From an uncultured Dictyoglomus sp. (lineage in GTDB: Bacteria > Dictyoglomota > Dictyoglomia > Dictyoglomales > Dictyoglomaceae): a stretch of 8,925 nucleotides of DNA. The notes under the pieces are model-generated. The model was not told where the DNA came from and did no database searches. It saw nothing but the letters and a program-made list of their open reading frames with translations. A program made the translations under genes and the position numbers. The stretch covers positions 1 through 8,925 of the forward strand of contig CALHTV010000075.1 in NCBI GenBank assembly GCA_938039765.1, written 5' to 3'. Shown piece after piece: positions 1 through 7,289 of the stretch (its first letter is position 1; each line of letters begins with the position of its first letter).

Positions 1-2
1 AA

Positions 3-968
3 GATGTAATCTTGCCCTATACTCCTGTTGTAAGGGAACCTATAGAAAAAAGAGGATGGGTAAAAGGGGATATCCATGTTCACTCCAATCATAGTGATGG
101 CCAACTTTCCATTGAGGAATTAATAAAATTCAGTATCAAAAGAGGTTTAGATTTTATCTTTTTAACTGATCATAACAAACTCTCAGGATATCATAATATT
201 GAATGGGAATTTTTTCCTATTTATGGAGGAATAGAATTTACTACTTTTTGGGGCCATTTTTTAGGCTTAGGCCTAGAGGAGTATATTCCCTGGGATATTG
301 TAAACCCAGAAACAGGTATAAAGAAATTGAGTGAGAAAATACACTCCCAAGGAGGAATTTTATGTGTAGCTCATCCCTATACTTTAGGAGCACCCATATG
401 TCCAGGATGTAGATGTGAGATCTTTTTAGACTGGAACTTTATAGACGCTATAGAAGTTTGGACAGGATCTTATAAATTTAGGAAATTTGAAATAACAGAA
501 ACATTAAGAAAATGGCGTGAAATCTTAAAAGAAGGTTATAGAATAACAGCTTTAGGGGCTTCTGATATGCATAAAATAGAAGATATAACTGAAGATGTAC
601 CAGTAAATTATGTCTATGTGGAAAACTTAGACAAAGAATCTCTAATTGAATCTATAAAAAGTGGAAAAGTCTATATTACCTTAGGTCCTAAAGTAGAGTT
701 TTATATAAACAATAAAACTATAGGAGATACGGTTAATATAGAAGAAGAGTTGATATTAAAATATTCATGTGAAGAAGAATGTGATTTAAAGATCATATAT
801 AACGGAGAAGAATTTATAAAAATTCCCAAAACCCGTAAAGGAGCCTTTCAAATTAAGCTAGAAGAAAAGGGACATGTATATCTTGAATTCTGGAAAGAAA
901 AAGAACTTATTGCCTTAACCAATCCTATCTATCTGGTTTCAAAGAGGGGCGCCATTGCCCCTCTTTGA
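3..968 (+). CDS. PHP-domain metallohydrolase, CehA/McbA-type (5' partial)
   Basis: This is the C-terminal part of a predicted metal-dependent hydrolase of the polymerase and histidinol phosphatase (PHP) superfamily. Visible metal-ligand motifs, in order, are HVHS (nt 75-86) within GDIHVHSNHSDG, then LTDHN, VAHPY and SDMH; together these make a complete PHP metal site. The closest family style is CehA/McbA, whose members carry an N-terminal domain before an RGW-x-KGD-x-HVH segment. Here RGWVKGDIHVHS sits only about 20 codons from the window edge. The frame is open to the edge, and TTG at 12 has no convincing Shine-Dalgarno, so the true start almost certainly lies upstream. After the PHP domain comes a beta-rich tail of roughly 85 residues. 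A CPGCRC cluster lies between the HPY and DMH motifs. The substrate is unknown; an ester or phosphoester is the family expectation. The last codons coincide with a hairpin. Confidence 0.8.
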   Translation, partial: DVILPYTPVVREPIEKRGWVKGDIHVHSNHSDGQLSIEELIKFSIKRGLDFIFLTDHNKLSGYHNIEWEFFPIYGGIEFTTFWGHFLGLGLEEYIPWDIVNPETGIKKLSEKIHSQGGILCVAHPYTLGAPICPGCRCEIFLDWNFIDAIEVWTGSYKFRKFEITETLRKWREILKEGYRITALGASDMHKIEDITEDVPVNYVYVENLDKESLIESIKSGKVYITLGPKVEFYINNKTIGDTVNIEEELILKYSCEEECDLKIIYNGEEFIKIPKTRKGAFQIKLEEKGHVYLEFWKEKELIALTNPIYLVSKRGAIAPL

Positions 969-969
969 A
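938..969. terminator. Perfect 13-bp hairpin between convergent genes, likely bidirectional terminator
   Basis: Positions 938-950 (TTCAAAGAGGGGC) pair perfectly with 957-969 around a 6-nt loop, GCCATT. The hairpin covers the last codons and TGA stop of the PHP gene and abuts the TAA stop (972-970) of the SDR gene on the other strand, so one element could serve both transcripts. Neither side has a canonical U-tract: the plus side continues TTAAAC and the minus side ACCAGA. Termination is therefore inferred from stem strength and position. The hairpin could instead mainly protect 3' ends from exonucleases. Confidence 0.65.
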
Positions 970-1800
970 TTAAACACCAGAAAAAGCATTAAATCCACCA
1001 TCAATAGGAATTACAGTACCTGTTACAAAAGAACTTGCAGAAGAAGCGAGCCATATAATGGTACCTATTAACTCCTCTGGTTCACCGAATCTTCCCATAG
1101 GAGTATGGTCAATTACTGCTTTTCCCCTAGGAGTCAAAGAGCCATCTTCATTTAAAAGGAGATATCTGTTTTGATTAGTAATGAGAAAGCCAGGAGCAAT
1201 AGCATTAACTCTAATTTTAGGTGAGAACTCTCTTGCCACATAGACTGCAAGCCATTGAGTAAAGTTAGCAACAGCAGCTTTTGCTGCTGAATATCCTATC
1301 ACCCTTGTTAATGGCCTAAAGGAGGACATAGAAGCAAAGTTAATAATCACTCCTCCATCAGGATTTTCAAGCATCATCTTACCCAAAACCTGGCTAGGAA
1401 TAATTGCCCCTGCAAAAAGATTTATGTTTACTACTTTTTGAATAGATTCTACAGGTAAATCCCAAAAAGTTACCTTATCACTTGTTGTAGCTTCAGGAAT
1501 ATTTCCTCCTGCAGCATTTAATAATATATCCACTCTTCCAAAAGCACTTCTAACCTTTTCTGCTACCTCTTCTACATTTTTCCTATCTAAGGCATTCATC
1601 ACATATCCCTCTGCTACTATTCCCATATCCCTAAGCTTATTTACTTGGTTCCTCAAAGCTTGTTCATTAATATCAGTAAGAACAATTTTGGCTCCTGCTT
1701 TTCCTAATCCTTCAGATATGGCTGAGGCTAATATGCCTGCCCCTCCTGTAAAGAAAGCTACCTTATCTTTTATAGAAAAGAGCTCCTCTATATAACTCAT
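970..1800 (-). CDS. SDR-family oxidoreductase, probable short-chain fructuronate reductase (D-mannonate oxidoreductase)
   Basis: A 276-aa classical short-chain dehydrogenase/reductase. The cofactor motif TGGAGILA is at residues 18-25 and NAAGG at 95-99. The catalytic triad is Ser157, Tyr170 and Lys174 (YSAAK), with family-typical 13-residue Ser-Tyr spacing. Asp43 at the end of the second beta strand favours NAD(H). The C-terminal half (NAIAPGFLITNQN, LLLNEDGS, HTPMGRFGEPEELIG, ending in IDGGFNAFSGV) matches what I recall of the SDR-type UxuB proteins that reduce fructuronate to mannonate. Gluconate 5-dehydrogenase is the main alternative. I chose the ATG at 1800 because GGGAGGTG (1816-1809) lies 8 nt before it. 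The longer in-frame ATG at 1836 would overlap gnd and add 12 residues unlike SDR N-termini. It is the last gene of the operon, 17 nt behind gnd. The third glycine of the usual TGGxGVLG motif is alanine here. Confidence 0.85.
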   Translation of the reverse strand: MSYIEELFSIKDKVAFFTGGAGILASAISEGLGKAGAKIVLTDINEQALRNQVNKLRDMGIVAEGYVMNALDRKNVEEVAEKVRSAFGRVDILLNAAGGNIPEATTSDKVTFWDLPVESIQKVVNINLFAGAIIPSQVLGKMMLENPDGGVIINFASMSSFRPLTRVIGYSAAKAAVANFTQWLAVYVAREFSPKIRVNAIAPGFLITNQNRYLLLNEDGSLTPRGKAVIDHTPMGRFGEPEELIGTIIWLASSASSFVTGTVIPIDGGFNAFSGV

Positions 1801-1817
1801 TTTAAAAACACCTCCCA

Positions 1818-3230
1818 CTATTCTAATTTTTCCCATTCAGTATGGAAAATACCTTCTTTATCTATTCGTTCATAAGTATGAGCCCCAAAGAAATCTCTTT
1901 GAGCCTGGATAAGGTTTGCAGGAAGATTTTCGGTAGATAAAGCATAAAAGTAATCAAGAGTAGAATTTAGACACATAAGAGGAATATTTTCCTCTCTCCC
2001 TATATTTAATATCCTCTTTACCGAATCAATCTTATCCTTTATAAAATTCTGCGCCTTTTCAGAGAACAAAAGATTAGCATTTGATAAATCTTCTTTTAAA
2101 ATATCCCTTAAGAAGTTTAATAATTTTGCCCTTATTATACAACCTCCCTTCCATATTCTTAGGACCTCAGAGAGATCAAGGTTATAATTAAAGACTTTAG
2201 AAGCCTCATCAATAAGCCACAATCCTTGTGAAAAGGAGATAAAGATACCAAAAAGTAGGGCCTTCTCCAAATCCTTTATAACTTCTTCCTTATTAAGAGG
2301 AATCTTAGAAATACTAAGAGAATAGATCTTAGATAACTTTACTCTTAAATCCTTAAAGTGAGAAATTATTCTTGCTTCTACTGCTAAATTTAAAGTAGGA
2401 GTAGGAATACCTAAATCAAGAGCTGTCTGAGCTGTCCATTTACCTGTTCCCTTTTGTTCTGCTTTATCTAAAATTAATTCCACAAGAGGTCTTTTTGTTT
2501 CTTCATCGGTAAATTTCATAATCTTAGAGGAAATCTCCATCAAAAAAGAATTTAATTCTCCTTGATTCCATTTCTCAAATACATTACCTATATCTTGGGA
2601 GGACATGTGAAGAACCTTTCTCATAATATCATAAACCTCTGCAATAAGCTCCATAATGGCATACTCTATTCCGTTATGTACCATCTTTACAAAATGCCCT
2701 GCAGAATCATCTCCCACATAAGTACAACAAGGACCATCTTCTGTTTGTGCTGCAATTCTAAGAAGCATCTCCTTTACCACCTCATAGGCTTCTTTTGTCC
2801 CTCCAGGCATAAGAGAAGGCCCATAGAGAGCTCCATACTCTCCTCCTGAGACCCCCATGCCAAGATAAAGGATTCCTTTACTCTTTAATTCTTGAAGTCT
2901 CCTAGAAGTATCTTTAAAATAAGAATTTCCTCCATCAATAATAAGATCTCCAGGTTCTAAATAAGGGAGAAGCTCTTGAATTACATCATCTACAGGTTTT
3001 CCAGCTTTTACCATAAGGATAATCTTTCTTGGTTTCTCCAAACTTTCTACAAACTCCTTTAAATCATAATAAGGAAAAATTTTCTCATCCTTAACTCTAT
3101 CCTTTATAAACTCTTCAGTTTTTTCAGGAGTCCTATTATAAACAGAAACACTATATCCTTTTCTTGCTATATTTAGAGCTAAATTTTGTCCCATTACTGC
3201 GAGACCTATAAGCCCAATATAATTTCTCAT
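1818..3230 (-). CDS. gnd: 6-phosphogluconate dehydrogenase, decarboxylating
   Basis: Cytosolic enzyme oxidising 6-phosphogluconate to ribulose 5-phosphate, CO2 and a reduced nicotinamide cofactor. At 470 aa it is the normal long form. The Rossmann motif GLAVMGQNLALN is near residues 9-20, and NRT at 32-34 is the pattern associated with NADP use. IIDGGNSYFKDT follows at about 97-108. The substrate and active-site segments are SGGEYGALYGPSLMPGG (about 128-144) and HFVKMVHNGIEY (179-190), with catalytic Lys182 and Glu189. The helical C-terminal dimerisation domain carries KGTGKWTAQTALDLGIPTP and WKGGCIIRAKLL, and the tail AQRDFFGAHTYERID supplies substrate contacts from the partner subunit. The gene starts at an ATG 8 nt after GGAGG (3243-3239), only 17 nt behind the kinase stop. 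Its place beside a sugar kinase suggests service in gluconate catabolism rather than only the pentose phosphate pathway. Confidence 0.97.
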   Translation of the reverse strand: MRNYIGLIGLAVMGQNLALNIARKGYSVSVYNRTPEKTEEFIKDRVKDEKIFPYYDLKEFVESLEKPRKIILMVKAGKPVDDVIQELLPYLEPGDLIIDGGNSYFKDTSRRLQELKSKGILYLGMGVSGGEYGALYGPSLMPGGTKEAYEVVKEMLLRIAAQTEDGPCCTYVGDDSAGHFVKMVHNGIEYAIMELIAEVYDIMRKVLHMSSQDIGNVFEKWNQGELNSFLMEISSKIMKFTDEETKRPLVELILDKAEQKGTGKWTAQTALDLGIPTPTLNLAVEARIISHFKDLRVKLSKIYSLSISKIPLNKEEVIKDLEKALLFGIFISFSQGLWLIDEASKVFNYNLDLSEVLRIWKGGCIIRAKLLNFLRDILKEDLSNANLLFSEKAQNFIKDKIDSVKRILNIGREENIPLMCLNSTLDYFYALSTENLPANLIQAQRDFFGAHTYERIDKEGIFHTEWEKLE

Positions 3231-3247
3231 CTCAAAAACCTCCTTTT

Positions 3248-4738
3248 TTACAATCTACTATGAAGAGTAAAGGCTTCCTTTAAATTATTAGTTAAAAAAG
3301 CGAAAAACTCAAACTTTTTGTTATAAGAAGAAACCCTATCTGGGTCTGGCTCATATACTTTATCTATTCTTACTAATTTATCAGTAGCCTCTCGGTAAGA
3401 AGAGAACTCTCCAAGTATTTTAAATCCTAATATTGCTGAACCTAAAAGTGCTGGTTCTTTTGAATCTACTACTGCTACAGGTTTACCCATAATATCTGCT
3501 AAAATCTGCATCCATGTGTCTGATTTAGCTCCTCCTCCCCCTGCTCTTACTTCCTTTACAGAGACTCCTAACTCTTTAAGAGTTTCATATAACATCCTTA
3601 TGATAAAAGATACTCCTTCCATTCCTGCTCTTATTATATGAGCTTTTGTATGATGAGGACGAAGCCCAAAAATAACTCCTGACGCCACACTTCCTATATC
3701 AGGATTTCTTTCTCCTGTTAGGTAAGGTAAAAAGAAAAGATTTTCCGAATTTACATTCTTTACTATCTGGCTTTGTTCTATATAATTTAAATTAAAGATA
3801 TTATCTCTAAACCATTTTAATATAATCCCTGCATTATTTATTCCTCCACCTGGAAACCAATGATTATTAAAAAAATAAGGTACTTGTATCCTCATCTTCT
3901 TAGAATCATCAAATATAGGCTTAGGAAAGGGTACTCTAAACATAGCTGTAGTACCTATATTAACAACCCCGATACCTTCTCCTCCTAAAGCCCCAATACC
4001 TGTTCCTACCGCTCCTCCATCATAAAGCCCTACAGCTAGAAGTACTTCTCCTTTTAGTCCTAAGAGATCTAAAGTCTCCTTTGGAAGTTTATCTATTACC
4101 GTATCCCCTGAGACAACTTTTGGTAAAGCGTCTTTCTCCACTTGAAGAAAGTCTAAAACATAAGGATCCCAGTCTAAATTGTGAATGTTCAACATCTGAG
4201 TTGAAGAATCAATACTTGGATCTGTATAAAATTCTCCTGTGAGCTTATATATTAAAAAAGATTTAGAACCCAAATAATATCTCGCTGATTTATATATCTC
4301 ATTATACCTCTTCTTTAACCAATAAATCCTAACAAAAGGATAATAGAGAAAAGGAGGACACCCTGTTCTTTTATATATCTCTTCAAAATCTACTTCTTTT
4401 AAGAGATCATCAAATATCTCCCTAGAACGAGTATCGAGCAAGGTAATTATTCCAGTAAGAGGATTCTTCTTCTCATCCAAAGGAAGTAAACCAAACATGT
4501 AAGAAGAGGTTATTAATAATCCTATCTTATCCTCAAATCCTTTTATTGTTTCTCTCACAACCTCTACAAAAATATCAAATATTTTATTAGGATCATGTTC
4601 TGCCTTTCCAGTATTATCTTTTTCTAAAGGGACTTCTCTTTGTACTAAGGATAAAATTTTTCCTTCTTTATTTATCAATCCACTTTTAATATTAGTGGTA
4701 CCTAAATCTACAGAAAGAACTAATTCCTTTTCAGCCAT
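3248..4738 (-). CDS. FGGY-family carbohydrate kinase, probable gluconate kinase
   Basis: A 496-aa two-domain FGGY sugar kinase, full length for the family. The N-terminal phosphate-binding loop is DLGTTNIK (residues 11-18). The catalytic base is Asp240 in GLYDGG. A second phosphate motif, VVNIGTTAMF, follows, and the C-terminal nucleotide motif AGGGGAKSDTWMQILADIMG contains the GGG...S-x-W pattern. HWFPGGGINNAGIILKWFRD resembles the corresponding segment of FGGY gluconate kinases. With gnd immediately downstream, phosphorylation of D-gluconate to 6-phosphogluconate is the most economical assignment. FGGY specificity is hard to read from sequence, so xylulose or another polyol or aldonate remains possible. 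The start overlaps the dehydrogenase gene by 19 nt, and its GGAGAG-type ribosome site lies inside that gene, so the two are probably translationally coupled. Confidence 0.88.
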   Translation of the reverse strand: MAEKELVLSVDLGTTNIKSGLINKEGKILSLVQREVPLEKDNTGKAEHDPNKIFDIFVEVVRETIKGFEDKIGLLITSSYMFGLLPLDEKKNPLTGIITLLDTRSREIFDDLLKEVDFEEIYKRTGCPPFLYYPFVRIYWLKKRYNEIYKSARYYLGSKSFLIYKLTGEFYTDPSIDSSTQMLNIHNLDWDPYVLDFLQVEKDALPKVVSGDTVIDKLPKETLDLLGLKGEVLLAVGLYDGGAVGTGIGALGGEGIGVVNIGTTAMFRVPFPKPIFDDSKKMRIQVPYFFNNHWFPGGGINNAGIILKWFRDNIFNLNYIEQSQIVKNVNSENLFFLPYLTGERNPDIGSVASGVIFGLRPHHTKAHIIRAGMEGVSFIIRMLYETLKELGVSVKEVRAGGGGAKSDTWMQILADIMGKPVAVVDSKEPALLGSAILGFKILGEFSSYREATDKLVRIDKVYEPDPDRVSSYNKKFEFFAFLTNNLKEAFTLHSRL

Positions 4739-5730
4739 GATAATCTCTCCACCACTTCCTTATTAATAATTTCTTCAGGAAGCTCCCTATTAGCTACTTT
4801 TTCTACATCAGAAACTACTTTTTCTCCCATTCCCCTTAAACATTCATAGGTATAAGCTGCAATATGAGGAGTAACTACCACCTTCTCCATATGAAGCAAA
4901 GGATTATTAGGATCAGGAGGCTCATCTTTCATCACATCCAGACCTACTCCTGCTACTTTTCCTGATCTCACTGCTTTAATCAGTGCCTCTTCATTAATAA
5001 GCTCTCCTCTTGCCGTATTTACGATTATCACACCATCTTTCATCATGGCAAACTCTCTCTCGGAGATCATATTTCTGCTTTTCTCGTTTAAAGAAGCATT
5101 AAGAGAGATAATATCAGAATTTCTAAGCAATTCCTCCAAAGACACAGGCTCTACCCCTTTTTCCCTTAAGACTTCAGGAGGAATATTAGGATCATATGCA
5201 ATTACCTTAGCATTAAAACCATTTTTCAAGATTTCACCTACTCTACTTCCTATATTCCCATATCCTATAATTCCCACGACTTTATCTTTTATCTCCCAGC
5301 CTATAAAACTAGCTCTTTCTTCCCATTTTCCTTCTCTTGCCTTTAAAGAAGCCTCCCTTATCTTCCTCATTACTGCCATCAAAAGAGCTACTGCCGTCTC
5401 AGCTACCGCTTCTCTTTCTACTACTCCTGGCACTTTTGTAACTATAGTACCTTTTAAAGTTGCAGAATTTACATCAATATTGTTATATCCAATTCCATGC
5501 CGAGTTATTAAAAGGGTTTCATCTTTATACTCAAAAAATTCTTTATCATAAAAGGGAGTGACACTTGCAACTATAATATCAAATCCCATTAATTTTTCAG
5601 CTAATGCTTTTCCATGGATATCTCCTGGTAAATTTAATCTTTCAATTTTGCCTATTTTCTTTAATCTCTCTATATGTTCTGGGAAATATTTTCCAAAACT
5701 ACTCGAATTGACAATAGCTATTCTATGCAT
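4720..5730 (-). CDS. D-isomer-specific 2-hydroxyacid dehydrogenase, candidate 2-ketoaldonate reductase
   Basis: A 336-aa NAD(P)-dependent D-2-hydroxyacid dehydrogenase. The cofactor domain carries GYGNIG (residues 156-161), with Asp180 at the end of the next strand favouring NAD(H). The catalytic Arg-Glu-His set is Arg241 (NTARGELI), Glu270 (KDEPPDP) and His289 (PHIAAYTYE). The split substrate domain includes RHGIGYNNIDVNSA and the helix VEREAVAETAVALLMAV. The family also includes phosphoglycerate, glyoxylate/hydroxypyruvate and 2-ketogluconate reductases, which cannot be separated by eye. Standing just before a probable gluconate kinase and gnd, reduction of 2-keto-D-gluconate (or a related 2-keto sugar acid) to the aldonate is a reasonable inference. 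The ATG shares one base with the uxaE stop (TAATG) and follows a strong GAGGAGGT (5744-5737) by 6 nt, which fixes the start and implies translational coupling. Confidence 0.88.
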   Translation of the reverse strand: MHRIAIVNSSSFGKYFPEHIERLKKIGKIERLNLPGDIHGKALAEKLMGFDIIVASVTPFYDKEFFEYKDETLLITRHGIGYNNIDVNSATLKGTIVTKVPGVVEREAVAETAVALLMAVMRKIREASLKAREGKWEERASFIGWEIKDKVVGIIGYGNIGSRVGEILKNGFNAKVIAYDPNIPPEVLREKGVEPVSLEELLRNSDIISLNASLNEKSRNMISEREFAMMKDGVIIVNTARGELINEEALIKAVRSGKVAGVGLDVMKDEPPDPNNPLLHMEKVVVTPHIAAYTYECLRGMGEKVVSDVEKVANRELPEEIINKEVVERLSWLKRN

Positions 5731-7190
5731 TAACTTACCTCCTCTTTAAAAAGTGCCTTTAAATGCCTCTTAATATTTTGATAAACAAAACTATAGTGCT
5801 CCTCTTCATATTTATCTAAAGTCCTATAAATCTCTTCTTTTTTCTCATCTAAGAGTATTCCGTAAGAAATGTGAAAAAGTTGTCTAACAATATCTTTATT
5901 AAAAAATTCTACGTATTCCTCTTTAATTTCCTTAGGAAAGTCTTCCTTTTTAATATTCACCTTATAAGCCTTTTTGCTTTCTTCTAAATTTTCTAAGGAA
6001 ATATAATACAATTCCTCAAATAAGTCTGGTTCATATTTAGCTATAACTCTTACTGCTTCAAGCCAACTAGTACCAGAAGTTTTGATATGGAAATTCCCTT
6101 GCGTAATCTTATAAAAACTTCTATAGATACTAAATTTATCACTTCCTGAATGTAAACTTAATCTATATCCTTCTAAGTTTTTTGATATAGCATAGTGCTT
6201 TTTAAGCTCCTCCTCAAATTTTGAAATATCTCCCTTATAATCAATACCCTTTTGAAACTCTCCAGGAAACTTAGGAGCAAGACTCTTGAAATCAATACCC
6301 TTCTGATGCAGATATTCAACTACAAAAATATGATCTTCAGGGGTTGTATCTCTTTCTCCTTCGTCTATAGACACTTCTATTTCAAAATCTCTCAATTTAG
6401 ACTTAAGTATTTCATAAACCATCTCCACAAAAGAAAGAGCTTTTTCATATACTAGTGCTGATTTACAAAGCTCATCATAAGAAAATTCGAAAGTTTCATT
6501 CTCTGAGATTCTCAAAGATTTTCCCGCATACTTTTCTATAATTTTTTTAGAAAAAGGAGAAATTTTCTCAAACTTTTCCTGTAATTCTTTTATAGATAAT
6601 TCCGAAATCTTTTCAATAAAATCGCTTATATCTAAAGTGTACATGGTATATCCTGCCTCAATGGCCTCCATAAGATATTTCTCATCCTTTATATGATCTG
6701 CATCAGCTCCAAACTTACCCAAATAACCATTCTCGAGAACTCCAAGCACACTTTTCAAAAGCACATCTCCAAAATTTCTCTTAGTCTTTATCAACTCTCT
6801 CGGGGACTGTTGAGCTAAAATAGGAAACAAATTGTATTCTCTTAAAGCAGAAAGTTGAGCAGAAGTAATAAGGCCAAGCCTATCTCCTGTACCAAAAGAG
6901 GTATTTTTATCACAAGGAGAAGGAGAAAGAGAAATTATCTCTGAAAGTTTTTTATAATTTTCAAAATTAAAGGGATAAAGATTTAAAAAATAAGAGTTAT
7001 TGAGCCTTTTATCTTCAGGAAAATAAGGTAAAGATAGATAAAAAGTAATATTACTTTTTATTAATCCTATATATTTTTCCTTTTTTATTTTTGCCACAAA
7101 AATAAAAATGTCGTCCTTAATCTTATTAAAAGAGGAAGGATAGATAATAACTGAATAATCTTTAAGTAGGTTCTCAGCTTCCCTTAACAT
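5730..7190 (-). CDS. uxaE: Tagaturonate-fructuronate epimerase UxaE
   Basis: A 486-aa member of the UxaE family, first described in Thermotoga maritima, which interconverts D-tagaturonate and D-fructuronate. The enzyme lets one reductase and dehydratase route serve both galacturonate and glucuronate. Recognisable blocks, in order, are GTGDRLGLIT (residues 100-109), AQQSPRE (126-132), FGADADHIK (160-168), TLDISDF (185-191), SIDEGE (274-279), TTPEDH (282-287), LAPKFPGEFQKGIDY (304-318), SLHSGSDKFSIY (345-356) and FHIKTSGTSWLEA (367-379). The conserved Asp, Glu and His residues fit the metal-dependent epimerase reported for the family. I placed the start at the ATG at 7190 because GGAGGG (7205-7200) lies 9 nt upstream. 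The longer in-frame ATG at 7244 lies within the presumed promoter and untranslated region. It is the first gene of the five-gene operon and is probably cytosolic. Confidence 0.92.
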   Translation of the reverse strand: MLREAENLLKDYSVIIYPSSFNKIKDDIFIFVAKIKKEKYIGLIKSNITFYLSLPYFPEDKRLNNSYFLNLYPFNFENYKKLSEIISLSPSPCDKNTSFGTGDRLGLITSAQLSALREYNLFPILAQQSPRELIKTKRNFGDVLLKSVLGVLENGYLGKFGADADHIKDEKYLMEAIEAGYTMYTLDISDFIEKISELSIKELQEKFEKISPFSKKIIEKYAGKSLRISENETFEFSYDELCKSALVYEKALSFVEMVYEILKSKLRDFEIEVSIDEGERDTTPEDHIFVVEYLHQKGIDFKSLAPKFPGEFQKGIDYKGDISKFEEELKKHYAISKNLEGYRLSLHSGSDKFSIYRSFYKITQGNFHIKTSGTSWLEAVRVIAKYEPDLFEELYYISLENLEESKKAYKVNIKKEDFPKEIKEEYVEFFNKDIVRQLFHISYGILLDEKKEEIYRTLDKYEEEHYSFVYQNIKRHLKALFKEEVS

Positions 7191-7199
7191 TTTAATTTT

Positions 7200-7205
7200 C
7201 CCTCC
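7200..7205 (-). promoter_or_regulatory. Shine-Dalgarno deciding the uxaE start
   Basis: GGAGGG on the minus strand lies 9 nt before the ATG at 7190. It supports this start over the in-frame ATG at 7244, which would add 18 residues and has no comparable site. Confidence 0.85.
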
Positions 7206-7248
7206 AAATATTTCATGCTTATAAAAAAATAACTTATATTTCAAAAGA

Positions 7249-7277
7249 ATTTTAGCATATTTTTACGTGTCATGCAA
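7249..7277 (-). promoter_or_regulatory. Candidate sigma-70 promoter for the uxaE operon
   Basis: On the minus strand, TTGCAT (7277-7272) and TAAAAT (7254-7249) are separated by 17 nt, with TGC directly before the -10 hexamer, making it an extended -10. The predicted transcript would start near 7242, leaving a leader of about 50 nt before uxaE. A competing pair lies just downstream: TTGAAA (7244-7239) and TATAAG (7223-7218), with 15-nt spacing. One or both may be used. I see no convincing terminator between the CHR pair and this promoter, so read-through from upstream is also possible. Confidence 0.5.
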
Positions 7278-7289
7278 TAAATCCCATTT

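Noticed and set aside
1801..1836. Longer N-terminus for the SDR gene, starting at ATG 1836
   Set aside because: It would overlap the gnd coding end, lacks a Shine-Dalgarno and adds residues outside the SDR fold, while ATG 1800 has GGGAGGTG at good spacing.
2562..2849. A 95-codon open frame on the plus strand
   Set aside because: Antisense to the conserved substrate-binding core of gnd, with no recognisable motifs or ribosome site.
5045..5551. A 168-codon open frame on the plus strand
   Set aside because: It lies fully antisense to the hydroxyacid dehydrogenase, whose catalytic and cofactor motifs are intact. Its translation is low-complexity Ser/Leu/Ile-rich and it has no Shine-Dalgarno.
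5558..5749. Short plus-strand open frame across the uxaE/dehydrogenase junction
   Set aside because: Antisense to two well-supported genes and without a start signal.
6252..6455. Short plus-strand open frame inside uxaE
   Set aside because: Antisense to conserved UxaE blocks; nothing supports translation.
7191..7244. Longer N-terminus for uxaE, starting at ATG 7244
   Set aside because: The extension lies in the presumed leader and promoter region, and the strong GGAGGG serves the ATG at 7190.
7255..7275. GCAT...ATGC inverted repeat overlapping the uxaE promoter as an operator
   Set aside because: Only four base pairs per arm with no extension; too weak to call without a second genomic copy.
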